This document shows positions 1 through 11,168 of a stretch of DNA of 64,000 nt, in pieces; positions within the stretch are counted from its first letter, which is position 1, and every line of letters starts with the position of its first letter. The translations under genes were made by a program, and so were the position numbers. Source of the DNA: Sarcophilus harrisii (lineage: Eukaryota > Chordata > Mammalia > Dasyuromorphia > Dasyuridae); the NCBI RefSeq assembly GCF_902635505.1, contig NC_045430.1, positions 275,136,681 to 275,200,680 of the forward strand, written 5' to 3'. Under the pieces are notes generated by a model. It ran no database searches and was not told where the DNA came from. It worked only from the letters and a program-made list of their open reading frames with translations.

Positions 1-494
1 ACAGGGCTGCTATCGGGAGCCTCTTGATGCAAACAATTCTTAAATTCTTATAAGCAGAGAATCAGGATGTCAAAATGTCTGAGCACGATAACAATAATAG
101 TAAAGATTAGTAGAATATTTTAAAGTTTGCAAAGCACTTTCCATTCTCTTTTGTGAAACGAGAGGGATGAACTTGCTATTCTCTAACAAAGCCTTCTGTC
201 TCTAGGTTTCCGAGCTGAGGATCATTTCCGTTGTTATGTCTCCCGATAATCTTGTTCAGGAGACACTAATGAGAGTTGCCATGCACATTTCCTAGAAAGG
301 ACGGGACAATTCTATGATCCCAGACTGAGAGTCAGACAGGACTTTACTGGTCTGACTTAACAGATGGGGAAATTAAGGCCCAGGGAAGTGAAATGACTTG
401 TTGGGAACTATCCGATAGTCTGAACGAGGTCTCCCTGACTTCCTCTAGAGCCAGCTGAGTGAATAGAAAGGAAAAGATCTGATAAAATACCAAC

Positions 495-662
495 CTAGTG
501 TATGAAATATGTAAACAAAATTCTTCTTCTTCCATCCAGGATGGCAAGGAAAGGGCTTCCCATCTGGAAACACATGGTGAGTACTTCTGTTTGGGCACTT
601 TCCCCAGTCTCTTTCCTCCATAGTCCAGTTGTACACATAAGAATCTGAGGATGAGGCAGTGT
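495..662 (-). CDS. GPNMB: GPNMB coding exon 4
   Basis: Encodes DTASSSDSYVYNWTMEERDW, then CPNRSTHHVFPDGKPFPCHP and the FVYIFHTLG segment, matching human VYNWTAW...VFPDGKPFPHHPGW...FHTLG. The acceptor is ATGTAG. The most reasonable donor is G|GTTGGT, a weak match to consensus, chosen because it keeps phase 1 and stops exactly where human similarity stops. The next exon is outside the window. Confidence 0.88.
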   Translation of the reverse strand, partial: TLPHPQILMCTTGLWRKETGESAQTEVLTMCFQMGSPFLAILDGRRRILFTYFIH

Positions 663-3600
663 CTACATAGAAAAGAATGGGTCAGAATTCATATGGGAGG
701 GGGGAGAATGGAGGAAGATGGGAGCTGACAGTAGGGTCCCCCCACCCCCATTCTATTATAAATATAGAAGGGCAGTTGAAAACCTGTAATTCCGGCTGGG
801 CTCAGGCTAATTATCTAATGTGGCACTTATCTACTGATTGGTTCTCAAATCACCAGCCCATTCAAATCCAACTGATGGTTTTTTCATGAGAAGTTTTGTT
901 AAAAAAAAAAATCACAAGGACTCTTTTGCATGTATGAAATTACTGACAGGAGCCTGGTTTTAGAACTAGTTGGTTGAGCGAGACTTGAAATCCAGACTGT
1001 GGAGCAGGGGCAGGGTCACAATATGGCCTCTCCATTCTTCCTTGCCCACCTTCCAAGATCATTATCCCACTAAAAATAACAAATGGCCAAGCTCTCCTCT
1101 GACTTCCAGCTCAGAGCCCGATACAGTGGCCGGGCCTCATTAGCCAGAAGACTTAAGTCTATTTATAAAACTAAATGAATAATGAGGGCCCCTAAATGTG
1201 CGCTAATTAAGTCGCGCATCTAATTGTAGAGATTGTAAGCAAAGACTCTCATCTTGAAGAATAGAACCATCTCACGGTACCCAGAGCCTAATTGGGACAT
1301 GGTCACGCATTATTCTTTATTGTTGTTCTTATCAAAGAGTAGCAAAAAGGATATTTTTCTATTTTTCAAAGGTTCTCTTAAATCTTAAATTCTATATTCA
1401 AGGCTTTTCTCCTCTGCATTCTTGACACCAATGAATGGCCAGTCATTTTCAGTTAATATAATCTCTCCTTCAAATATGTTACTTAGAAGCAATAAACTAT
1501 GTGGTGCCATTATGCGTGTTTATTTATTTAAAAAGAAGAAGAAGAAGAAGAAATCCTAGGGAATAGCAAACATTCAATCCAAAGCAGTCTGGGTTTTTAT
1601 TTGGGGAAGGGAAGGGAACATAGAGAAAGTTTGAGGGAGCTATTAGAAACAGTGAAATTCCCAAACTGGTCCTGCTAATTCCCTTTTGCAAGCTTTCTTT
1701 GATTAACTAAAGAAGTTGATTAATTATACTCCCTAATTCAGGGAATATGTCATCTTAACAGCATCAACTAAGAAGATTCTTTTTTCTGTATTGATGTTAA
1801 CATGCAAAAAAAAAAAAAAAAAAAAAAAAAAAAGCAGTAGTCTTGAGTCTGAAAGGCGTCCTCAATAGAGACATGTCTCTGACACATACTAGACTGGCTG
1901 GGTGACCCCAGCAAGCCACTTAACCTCTTGGTCCCCCAGGCAGCCCTCTAAGACTACAAGTTAGACAGTTGCTGACCTACAGCAGGGCAGAAATTTTCCA
2001 TCCCAGGCTCTCCCACGAGGATAAAAATGAAAGGTCCAGATCAGAAATTTTTGTTCTATTGCATAAATTTTCTGTGATTAAAGAGGCTGATTAATTAGAT
2101 ATATATTTCATCAAATAATCATTATTTTATTATTATCATTACTCTAATTATTGTAACATTATTATTACTGCTACTCTTATAATAACTACTACTATTCTTA
2201 TTACTGTTGCTCTGGTTATTTTAACTTACTATTATCATTATTATTAGTACTACTCTGATTATTGTAACTATTAACATTCTTGCTCTGATTCTAACTATTG
2301 CTATTATTATTACTGCTACTTTGATTATTGTAACTTACTGTTATTATTACTATTACTACTGATTATTGTAACTGTTACTATTATTATTACAGCTATTCTG
2401 ATAATTTTACTATTACTATTATTATTACTGCTGCTCTGATTATTGTAACTATTGTTATTATTACTGCTGCTCTGATTATTTTACTATTACTGTTGCTCTG
2501 ATTATTTTACTATTACTATTATTATTATAGTTATTCTAATTATTTTACAATTATTATTATTACTACAGCTACTCTGATATTTTACTATTATTATTACAGC
2601 TACTCTGATTATCACAATGTGTTATTATTACTGCTATTTTGATTATTGTAACTATTTACTATTATTATTACTGCTATTCTGATTATTTTGCTATTACTAT
2701 TATTATTACTACTACTCTGATTATTGTAACTATTATACTTATTATTACAGCTACTCTGATCATTTTACTATTATTATTACTGCTGTTCTGATTATTTGAT
2801 TATTACTATTATTCTTATAGCTACTCTAATTATTTTACAATTACAGTGATGACTACAACTATTCTGATTATTTTACTATTACTATTATTATTATAGCTAC
2901 TCTGATTATTTTACTGTTACTATTATTATTATAGCTACTCTGATTATTTTACTATTGCTATTATTATTACTTCTACTCTGATTATTGTTACTATTATACT
3001 TATTACATTTTACTGTGGATCATTTTACTATTATTATTACTGCTGTTCTGATTCTTTGATTATTACTATTATTCTTATAGCTACTCTAATTATTTTACAA
3101 TTACAGTGATGACTACAGCTATTCTGATGATTTTACTATTACTATTATTATTACTGCTGCTCTGATTATCACAAAATGCTATTATTGCAGCTACTCTGAT
3201 TATTTTACTATTACTATTACTTTTCCTCTGATTATTATAACTTATATTATTATCCCTATTGCTGATTATTTTAACTATTGCTATTATTATTATCAGCAGC
3301 AGCATTATTATTATTAACAACAAAAACTGGACATATTCTATTTGCTATGAAATACAAAAAATTGGAGGTTGTATTTTAGTTGCTTTAAAAAAAGATAAAA
3401 TAAAATAAATATCACAAGCCTTAACTGGGCTAGGCACATAGTAGGTGCTAAAGTTATTGAAATGAAAATCATTGGACCCATCTGTCAAATTGTCTGCTCT
3501 CTGAATAGCTCCAAGAGCTCAGATTCCCAGCACAAAAACTCCGTTGAGAACCAGCCTGAAGAGTCCCACTTGAGCCTAGGAAAAAGCCTGTACCTGACAA

Positions 3601-6600
3601 TACAGCCTTTGTGAGACAGTTCTGCTCACCCAGATCCCTCTTAGAAAAACTCTCCCTCTTTTTCTTTTTCTTTTCTTTTCTTCTTTTTTTAAGAGGAAAC
3701 TAGATGGGCCGAGCAGCCATGCTCCTGTCACTCAGTTGGGGGCAGCTGTGCCTTGGAGCCAGAACTACAGATCTCTCCAAATCTCCATGGATGAAATAGT
3801 TGTTTTGTGATTTTTTTCCCAGGGCTCCCCTAGTTTTATAGTTTGGTTAACTTATGATGGCCATGAGGATGGTATTGCATGGGATTTTAGGATGGAAAGA
3901 GTTTAGAGGTGAAAGATGAAAGTTAAAGAGGGGCACAAATAGCCATTATCCCGACCTGGTCATTTTACAGATGGACAAATTGATGAACAGAGAGAAAGGG
4001 GAAAGAATAGGGACAAGGGCCCCAGTAGAAAGATTGGGAGACAAAGGACCTGGCCTGGTTCCTGCCTTTGGCATTTAGGAATCCTGCAGTGCTTTAACCT
4101 CCACAGGTCCCTCTTCTCCCAGCTGTAAAATGAGAGCTGGACAAGCTGGACTCTGAGGCTCGGAATCTAAGCCCTTCCACAAGCCAAGTAGCTGAGCCCA
4201 ATTTCGAACCCAGAGCTTGTGACTTCCAAGCTGGGGGGCCCTGAGGGCCCAGGCTGGGGCTGCCTCCTCACCGTTCTTGCAGCTCTGATCATAGACGATG
4301 TCTCCACTCTCCACTTCCTTTTGACATCTGGGGAACACCAGGCTCACGACAAAGGTGATGTTGGACCCCACCAGTGCTGGGGAGTCGCTGGTCAGGATGG
4401 CCCGCACCTGTCCTCCTGAGAAAAGCCAACAAAAAGAGGAAAGTCCTGGGGCCCTGACCCAGCATCCCCCATTCCTTTCCCCTGGGAGGGACCACATAAC
4501 GTACAGCTTAAGGCCAGGGAAAGGACCCGTGATTTCACTGGTGAGGGGAAAACTCCCTCTCCCAGTGCAGGTGAGCATCTCACTGAGTATGTGCTTCCAG
4601 GGGGTCCGGGGCACTGTGGGGTGGTGGGATATGATTCAGCCCTCACAGGGCATAGGTGAGACTGGAAGCCTGGACTTCTGGACTTCCTGGCTAGCCCTTG
4701 GCTCTTACTCAGCCTTGTCCCCAATTCAGCACCTGCGCTTCTGCTAATGGTTATTACAAGCTATACACACGGCTGCAGAGTTAACTCAGAACCAGATAAT
4801 TCAGCAGTTGTGAAGGTCCAGACCCTCTGCCATCCACACGCACTAGACGGTATTGGGGAACGCTTGGGGAGCGAAGGGGTGGGCACTGTCTGAAGCCTTC
4901 TCCCCCCCACTGTTCAGCTTTTGTGCACAATCTCTTCTCCATCTGGTCCCAGAACGACCAGTTTGTACACGGCCATAGCCGCTGCCGTCCCCCACTGGGA
5001 AGGGGGGGAGGATCTCAAAAGAAAGAACTGAGTAGCTGGAGTACTCGACGATCTTTCTTTTCAACTAATGCAAGCTAAAATATCTGGGGCGGTTTTTAAA
5101 AATGCTATAAAATAAGAATCCTAGTTGTTATTTTTGTTGGAAGAGAAAGCAAAGTCCTGCAATATCCACGTAATACTGGTATGTAATTACAGCTGTCATG
5201 CAAAATAGCATCATAATATTCTATGGTGCTATATGATATATTAAATTATAAAATAATACTATTATTTTTGCTGAGCAGAAAGCAAAATCCTACAAAATTC
5301 AGGTGACACTCGTGTGTGATTAAAGCTCTGTCATCTGCATGGTATTATTGTTATTAATATTATTAGTATTATCAAGTGCTATTAGAATTATTATCAATCT
5401 GTGTTATTAATATTAGTATTAACATTAGTATTAAGCAGAAAGCAAAGTCCTGTAAAATTCAGGCAATACTGTATATAACAACACCTCTGTCAGAGGCAAA
5501 GCAATATTTTGTTATTAATAACAATGTTATTATTAGTATTAGTATTATACTAATACTATTACTGAGCAAAAAGCAAAGTCCTACAAAATCTAGGCAATAT
5601 TGGTATGTAATTAGAGCTATGTCACATGCAAAATAACAACAATAATATTATATAATATAATATTATGTTATATTTACGGCATTACATAATAATAATTATT
5701 ATTTTTGTTAAACAGAAAGCAAAGTCTTGCAAAATCCAGGTGATGCTGGTATGTAATTACAATTCTGTCATTTGCAAAATAATATTGATTATCATTATTG
5801 CTACTTAAGCAGAAAGCAAAATCCTCCAAATCCAGGTAACATTAGCATCTAATTACAGCTCTATCGTGTGCAAAATAATATTATATTATAATTATTATTG
5901 TTGTTATTTTTGCTGAACAGAAAACAAAGTCCTGCAAAATGCAGGTAATACTGGTATATAATTACAGCTCTGTCGGATTGAAAATAACAACAATAACATT
6001 ATCCAATATGATATAATATGGTAGAATATAGGTGATATAATATTATGTTAACTATTGTTTTTGCAGAGCAGAATGCAAAATCCAGGTAATATTTGCAGGT
6101 GTTACATCTCTTTCATATGCAAAATGATATTTTATTATATCATAATTATCATTTCTATTGTTGTTATTATTATGGAACAGAAAGCGTGTCCTGCAAAATC
6201 CAGGTAATACTGGTATGTAATTACAGCTCTGTCATATGCAAAATAACAATAACAATATAATATAATTTATTGTATTATATTATATTACATTGTAATAATA
6301 ATTATTATTTTTCTGAGCCAAAAGCAAAGTCCTGCAAAATCCAGGTACTGTTGGTCCCTGATTACAGCTCTACCACATGCAAAAGCCATTTGGGTGACTG
6401 TAGAAGCAGCAGGGCCAGAACACACCAACTCCTTTGTATTTTCCTGGAACCTGTGGCCTTCTCAGTACCTTTCCAGCAGCTTTTCCACCGGGAGTCTCCC
6501 TCTCTCCAGACAGGATAGAGTTTTTCATTCCATATGTTCTGGTCGGGAGACCAGCCTTGAAGTCGGTCCTGGTGCCTAAAGGCAGAGGCCGCAGCCCCTC

Positions 6601-9600
6601 CATGGTTTGCCACGTCTCGAAATCCTAAATTACGATGGGGAAGAACATAAGTATCCATTGGTTTCCATTCCACTCTGGTCTCCAGAAAGGAAATTTGTAA
6701 GTGAGTAGAGGAAGCAATTTTTGCCTATTCTGCAAAGAATAGGGAAAATTCACTTGGTTGATCAGGCAAATGGAGGTATAATAGTTTACTATTTCTTGTC
6801 AATTAATCAATCAGCAAGGATTGATGAAATGACTCTTAGGTACTAGACACTGTGCTAGACCCTGGGCTGGGGTTATAAATAAAAATGAACTATTTCTTGT
6901 CTTCCAAAAGGTCACATTCTATAGCTAGCTATCATTTCTATGTTTTTAGATTTTAAAATGTATTTTACACATATTATCTCGTTTGATCTTACCACAATAA
7001 GTGCTGTTATTATCCCATTTTGCAGATGAGGAAACTAAGGCAGGAAGAAATTAAGTGAATTGTTGGGGTTGCCCAGCAAATAAGTGTCTGAAGCTGGATC
7101 TGAACTCAGGTTTTCCTGATCCCAGGCCCGGCATAGCACAATTCAGGACATCATAGTAGATAAAAAGCCAATAGAGATATAACATTATGGGCTGGGCTGG
7201 TACACTTTCTACTGGCAGACCTTCGTGGAACAGCTGTCACACTAATATGAGAGGGGACATCCAGCCAGAGGCTGCTGGGGGAATATGTCCTTTTGCAAGG
7301 GTCCACAGCTCATATTCCTCCTGCAGATTCAAGCCCCAAGGGAGCATCTGGTCCATTAGCTCAAGGAGGTCCCCTGATAACCGCATTATGATATGTAATT
7401 CCCAGGAGAAGGACTCTAAGGGCTGAGGAGATCAGGACTGGCTTCACGTTGAAGTAACCTTAGGACAGTCTTGGAGGAAAAAGAAAAGGTTTCTAAGAGG
7501 CAGAAGGAAGGACAGACAGACATTCCAAGGACAAGTCAAGTTCCTGCCAAGATAAAGAGGCTGGAGTCCTGTGTGAGCAACAGCCAGTTCAGCTGAATCA
7601 TAGGGGGCTTGAAAGCTAAGTAAAGTACAATAAACCTGGAATTGTAAGTAGAGTCAGGTTATGAAGAGTCTAATGACCAAAAAATTTTTCTGTTTTATCC
7701 TAGATTAATAGGGAGCTATTGTAGTCTTAATTGAGAGTGTCACGGTCAGAGCTGTGTTTGAGGAAAATCAAAATAGATGATCCCAGTCTTGGTATCTGTT
7801 CTATACCAAATACAGTCATCATGCAAATCTTTTTTTTAATGAAAAAAAAATTAGAGGACCGTGTTTAAATCCATTTATAACATTCCATTCGATTCCACAG
7901 ATTTCTCTTGACTGCCTATCATGCACCCCAACAGTCCTGGCCCTTGAGGAGCCTCCATTCTGCTGATCCTGCCATCGCTGGGGCAACCCTTCACTTCTGA
8001 CATTTGTAAAAAAGGAAACCCCACATTTTGGGGCCAGGAGCCATGTTTCCTAAGTATAAACCTTTGGAGATTATTCTTCACAAGATCCACTCTCAGATCT
8101 GAGAAATTAACAGAAATAACAATTGAGGACTGGTACTATTTTTGCTTGGAAATTAGTAACGATTCTTTTTCATTTTTTTTCCTTTTTGATCTGATTTTTC
8201 TTGTGCATCAAGATAATTGTGTAAATATGTTTATATATATTGCATTTAACATATATTTTAACATGTATAACATATATTGGATTACTTGCCATCTAGGGGA
8301 GGGGATGGGGGAAGGAGGGGAAAATCTGGAACACAGGGTTTTGCAAGGGTCAATGCTGAAAAATTATCCATGCATATGTTTTAAAAATAAAAAAGCTTTA
8401 ATAAAAAAAAGAAAATTAATAACGAGAAGCTGTAGAATATGGTCAAAGGACCAAAGTTCAAATTTCATCTTTGCAGATTATAATAGTAGCTAGTAGTTAT
8501 TAGTGCCTACTATGTGCCAGGCAGCATGCTGGGTGCTTTACAATGATTTTGTAAATCATTTGCAATTTGATCTTCCAACAACTCTGGGATGTAGGTGCTA
8601 TTATTACCTCCATTTTATAGTTGAGGAAACTGAGGCAGACAAAGGGTCAGTGCCTTGCCCAGTTCCCACAGCTAGTAAATGTCCAGAGCTGGGTTTAAAC
8701 TTCCTGATTCCAGGCCCAGTTTACAATCCACAGAGCTACCTAGCTGCCCTTTGGTGGGTTGGGGGACAACTTTAAAAAATATTTTTAATCATTCTTATGC
8801 CATATACTCCTTTCCTCTTAAGTTTCCCCTCATCTTGAGCCTAAAGAACAAAAATTAAAATTGAGCAAAGCCAACCCTTTTGAAAATGTATACCCTGATC
8901 TTCTGGCAGCCAATAATAATAATTGCTGTTATTATTATTATTATCATCAGAGTTTGAACCCAAACTTTCTGATGACAAATCCAGCCAAGGAGGAGAGACA
9001 CAGAGGTATAAAGGCTGGTGAAGGGTCTCAAAAGGAGAGTCATTCTCCCGTAGGCAGCATTTCTGCCCAACCTTCAAAAAAAACAAATAGCAGATTTCAT
9101 CCATTTCAAATCCCAAGCCATCTAATCCTATCCCCAGGCCGCTGTGTCCCCAGATCTAGTCCCGGCAGAAAGTCTGGGAAAGGGCATCACCTGCCTGCCC
9201 ACACCCAGGGAAGGTCTGCGCCCGCTGAAGCCTTTCTCTAGGCTGGGGCACTTAAGAGAGCTTTGCTCCCACCAGGCCCCAGCAAACACCCCGGGGCTGG
9301 GGTTAGGGTTGGGACCCACCTGGAGCTCTGGAGCCCAGCTGGAAGAAACATTCACTACTCCCTGCCAGGACCAGACAGGCTCAGACATCTGCCTCCCTTC
9401 CCCACCCCACCCATCCCAGCTAGAGAAGCTGCCCCACACAAGAGAAAGGGGCTTTTATGGCTCAGGAGATCATCTGAACTCAGAGGGACTAGTCAGATCT
9501 TCGCCTCCTCCCTCCTTCTTTCCATTACTTCCCAGAACCTGCTCTGCACCTCTCTGTGGTAGGACTGTCTGTCAGGAGCTACTTTGACAGATGGGGAAAC

Positions 9601-11168
9601 TGAGGCTCCCCCAAACAAGGCTCCCCCAAACACTAAATGGTCTGCCCAAGGTGACACAGGTGGTAAGTGACGGAGCTCTGAGATTTAAAGCCAGTCTTCC
9701 AAGCTACGTCCATCCATCGATTAAATGAAGGATTCTGGGATAAGAATCATGGAGAGGAGAGGGGTTTATATTTATAGGCTGTGTCACCACAATAGAAAGG
9801 ATGGGAGAAGTTAGCACTTTGGCACGTGGTCCTAAGCTCCCTTCAGGGAGTTAGAGCAGGTTAAGATCCAGGCACTTCCTGGGGCTAAAGCTCGAGGCAG
9901 CTGTGTGGTCTGTGGTTAGGGTCTCCTTTCCAGAGTCCAGATACCACCTGGGACATAAGACGTTGGTTCAATGGAGAGCTGGAAGCTCCAAGGGATCACA
10001 GATTATAGAGTGGAGCCTTCTCTTCTAAATTTACTTCCTGGCTACTCCGTACAGATAATTTTTGCATACATTGTCACCTCCTTCCCCCTTAGGAATATAA
10101 ATTGTTGGAGAACAGGGGCTTTATCTCCCTTTGTAACCCTGTCAGAAAGCAGCAGGAACACATAAGACCTAGCAGGGAATTCAGAGGATGTCTCATTCAG
10201 CCTCTCCCCTTACAGAGGGGGAAACTGAGGCTTTTTGTGATGAGCTGAGCTGCTCACATGCCACGTATCCCGGCTTCCCCACCAAGCCACGTGGGTCGGA
10301 CAAATCAGCTAGTAGGGGAAACTGAGTCACTTGCATTGGCTCTCCGGCCTTATTCCAGGCTCTGGTTCAGGGGCAGATTTGGGGCCGACCTCCCTTTCTT
10401 CCATTCCCTGATCTCCTTAAGACTTGGAAACGAGGACTGGAGCCAAGTCTGTAGCAGCTCCGAGCTCCACCCGAGCCGTTAACAAGCTCCTGCAAATCTC
10501 GGTGGGGAAATCGAGCAAGAAGGAGTTGGGAACACCCTCTCCAAGTGGCGGGGGTTATTCCAGGGCACGGGTCCTCAGCCTCTGACCTAGACCTTGCTCT
10601 TCGCCTAAGGGCCTTAGCGGATGGAAGCCAGAGGTCAGAGTCCGGGCAGCAGCCCCGGCTTCGTGGGACATCGGGCCAAGAGGAACAGGAGCCGCCAGTG
10701 GAAGCGCAGCTCCCAGGGCATCCTCGGTGAGGAAGGGCCATCCGGGTAGAGCTAACACGGCTTAAATCCCTCCTAAGCGCCGGGGGCTAGCCCAGGACCA
10801 CGAGGGGAATGCAGAGAGCCAGTGCTTCCTGCCCTCAGGGAGCTTACACTTGAATGGGGAGATGAATGACAGCCCTTAAAAAGTTGCTTTCCCTTCAGCA
10901 CAGATGGAAGAGATTATCCCACAAGCCTCTCTGGGCTTCCGTTTTCTCTTGAGCAGAGTGACAGGGGGAAGTTGCGACAAGCAAAGTCCCGAATCCTGGC
11001 CGGGGCAGCCCCCTGCAGACCCCGCTCGGGCTCCATGACCCCCCAGCCCCTGCCCAGCCCCGCTGGGGAGCCGATAAAAGAGGGAGCGAGTGACTCACGT
11101 TTAGCAGCATGGAAGGGGATGCTGGCCGCCAAGAGAAGGAGTCCCAGAAGGTAGCAGAAGCCTGCCAT
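495..11168 (-). CDS. GPNMB: GPNMB, 5' part (coding exons 1-4), continues past left edge
   Basis: GPNMB (glycoprotein nmb, osteoactivin) is a type I membrane glycoprotein of melanosomes, lysosomes and the cell surface in melanocytes, macrophages and osteoclasts, related to PMEL. Four exons encode residues 1-180: an N-terminal signal peptide ending near the AAKR sequence (residues 21-24), then ectodomain with WNEKLYPVW (55-63), TSDSPALVGSNIT (84-96), FPRCQKE and VFPDGKPFP (154-162), all close to human GPNMB. Potential N-glycosylation sites are N94 (NIT), N135 (NWT) and N148 (NRS). The start at 11168 is the only ATG that gives the hydrophobic leader. Introns after exons 1-4 are all phase 1, so exons 2-4 (156, 144 and 168 nt) are symmetric. 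The RGD/PKD region, repeat domain, transmembrane segment and tail must lie left of the window. Extra cysteines at 73, 146 and 163 are absent from the human protein as I recall it. Identity is very secure; borders are inferred from splice consensus. Confidence 0.95.
663..1800. other. GPNMB intron 3, left part
   Basis: No exon or clear interspersed repeat was recognised. A stretch at about 1080-1330 is rich in homeobox-like TAAT motifs and includes CTATTTATAA at 1159-1168, a perfect MEF2 consensus; see findings. A short GAA run lies at about 1533-1551. Confidence 0.5.
1806..1833 (+). repeat. A28 homopolymer
   Basis: 28 consecutive A, immediately before a SINE. It may be the tail of an otherwise unrecognised retroposon to its left. 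Confidence 0.9.
1837..2045 (+). mobile_element. Marsupial tRNA-type SINE
   Basis: Contains GGCTGGGTGACCCCAGCAAG and CACTTAACCTC (the conserved SINE/MIR core), then a CTCTAAGACTACAAGTT...GCTGACCTAC 3' half that I associate with a marsupial SINE family. Exact family name not assigned. Confidence 0.6.
2100..3315 (+). repeat. Degenerate tandem array of a TTATTA/CTCTGATTATT unit
   Basis: About 1.2 kb built of runs of TTA/ATT triplets interrupted at intervals of roughly 30-60 bp by CTCTGATTATTTTACTATTA or close variants with GTAAC. More than 20 copies of the CTCTGATTATT core are visible. It lies in GPNMB intron 3 and is far more ordered than plain AT-rich DNA. Confidence 0.85.
3320..4271. other. 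GPNMB intron 3, right part
   Basis: Mostly unique sequence with a pyrimidine tract at about 3655-3690. MIR-like debris may occur near 3420-3450 (TAGGCACATAGTAGGTGCTA) and 3930-4060. No exon seen until 4272. Confidence 0.4.
4272..4415 (-). CDS. GPNMB: GPNMB coding exon 3
   Basis: Encodes GGQVRAILTSDSPALVGSNI followed by TFVVSLVFPRCQKE and ends in CKN plus a split codon. The acceptor is TTCTCAG and the donor G|GTGAGG. It carries the N94 glycosylation sequon and two cysteines shared with human. 144 nt, symmetric phase 1. Confidence 0.95.
4416..5135. other. GPNMB intron 2, right of exon 3
   Basis: Unique, GC-moderate sequence of unknown role. Long frames across it (for example 4392-4724 minus) are shadows of exon 3 and do not match any known protein. 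Confidence 0.4.
5141..6390 (+). repeat. Tandem array, about 10 copies of a 96-160 bp unit
   Basis: Ten recognisable copies begin near 5141, 5273, 5433, 5564, 5711, 5807, 5915, 6066, 6175 and 6315. Each has a core of roughly 70 bp, AGCAGAAAGCAAAGTCCTGC, then CAGGTAATACTGGTATGTAA, then TTACAGCTCTGTCATATGCA, followed by an AT-rich spacer of variable length (ATT/TAT runs). The last copy ends about 80 bp from the GPNMB exon 2 splice donor. Family unknown. Confidence 0.88.
6469..6624 (-). CDS. GPNMB: GPNMB coding exon 2
   Basis: Completes R24 and encodes RFRDV...GWSPDQNIWNEKLYPVW...KSCWKG. The acceptor is TTTAG and the donor is G|GTACTG. The middle (residues 29-46) is divergent from human, while WNEKLYPVW is exact. 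156 nt, phase 1 to phase 1. C73 replaces a serine of the human protein. Confidence 0.94.
6925..7150 (-). mobile_element. MIR SINE
   Basis: Shows the reversed MIR signature: CATTTTGCAGATGAGGAAAC, then GCCCAGCAAATAAGTGTCTG and a TGAACTCAGG segment, preceded by an ATCTCGTTTGATCTTACCACAATAA-like tail. Confidence 0.75.
7430..7770. repeat. Old interspersed repeat of unassigned family
   Basis: Reads like the widespread mammalian repeat with a CATTCCAAGG...GTGTGAGCAA...TTATGAAGAGTCTAATG...AATAGGGAGCTATTG pattern. Related text recurs at about 20640-20850 and 36440-36960. The name is not recalled with certainty. Confidence 0.45.
8164..8412 (+). mobile_element. LINE-1 3' end (5'-truncated)
   Basis: Matches a marsupial L1 3' UTR: TTTTTGATCTGATTTTTCTT, later TAGGGGAGGGGATGGGGG, GGAACACAGGGTTTTGCAAG and a terminal AAAAATAAAAAAGC tail. 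It resembles the copy at 27205-27398. Confidence 0.75.
8478..8755 (-). mobile_element. Near full-length MIR-type SINE
   Basis: Runs from GTGCCTACTATGTGCCAGGC through ATAGTTGAGGAAACTGAGGC and a GCCTTGCCCAG segment to AGCTACCTAGCTGCCC, the reversed SINE head. Confidence 0.8.
9575..9705 (-). mobile_element. MIR fragment
   Basis: Reversed MIR core: CAGATGGGGAAACTGAGGCT and TGCCCAAGGTGACACAGGTG. A short internal duplication of CTCCCCCAAACA is present. Confidence 0.7.
9706..11098. other. GPNMB intron 1, promoter-proximal part
   Basis: GC-richer intronic DNA. A small reversed MIR core lies at about 10200-10240 (AGGGGGAAACTGAGGC) and an old repeat near 10790-10880 (CTGCCCTCAGGGAGCTTACA). The rest is unique and holds the CACGTG E-box. 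Confidence 0.4.
10288..10293. promoter_or_regulatory. CACGTG E-box in GPNMB intron 1
   Basis: A palindromic CACGTG in the context GCCACGTGGG lies about 0.8 kb inside intron 1, in a GC-richer segment. It resembles the core of CLEAR elements used by TFEB/TFE3 at lysosomal genes. The match is short, so this is a candidate only. Confidence 0.3.
11099..11168 (-). CDS. GPNMB: GPNMB coding exon 1 (signal peptide)
   Basis: Reads MAGFCYLLGLLLLAASIPFH then AAK, followed by a split arginine codon and a GTGAGT donor. Human GPNMB begins MECLYYFLGFLLLAARLPLD, so the leader aligns residue for residue. The hydrophobic core is residues 5-16 and cleavage is expected near AA|KR. 70 nt, ends in phase 1. Confidence 0.93.

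Noticed and set aside
3090-3323. 77-codon Ile/Asn/Ser-rich minus-strand frame
   Set aside because: It lies inside the degenerate TTA array and reflects the triplet repeat.
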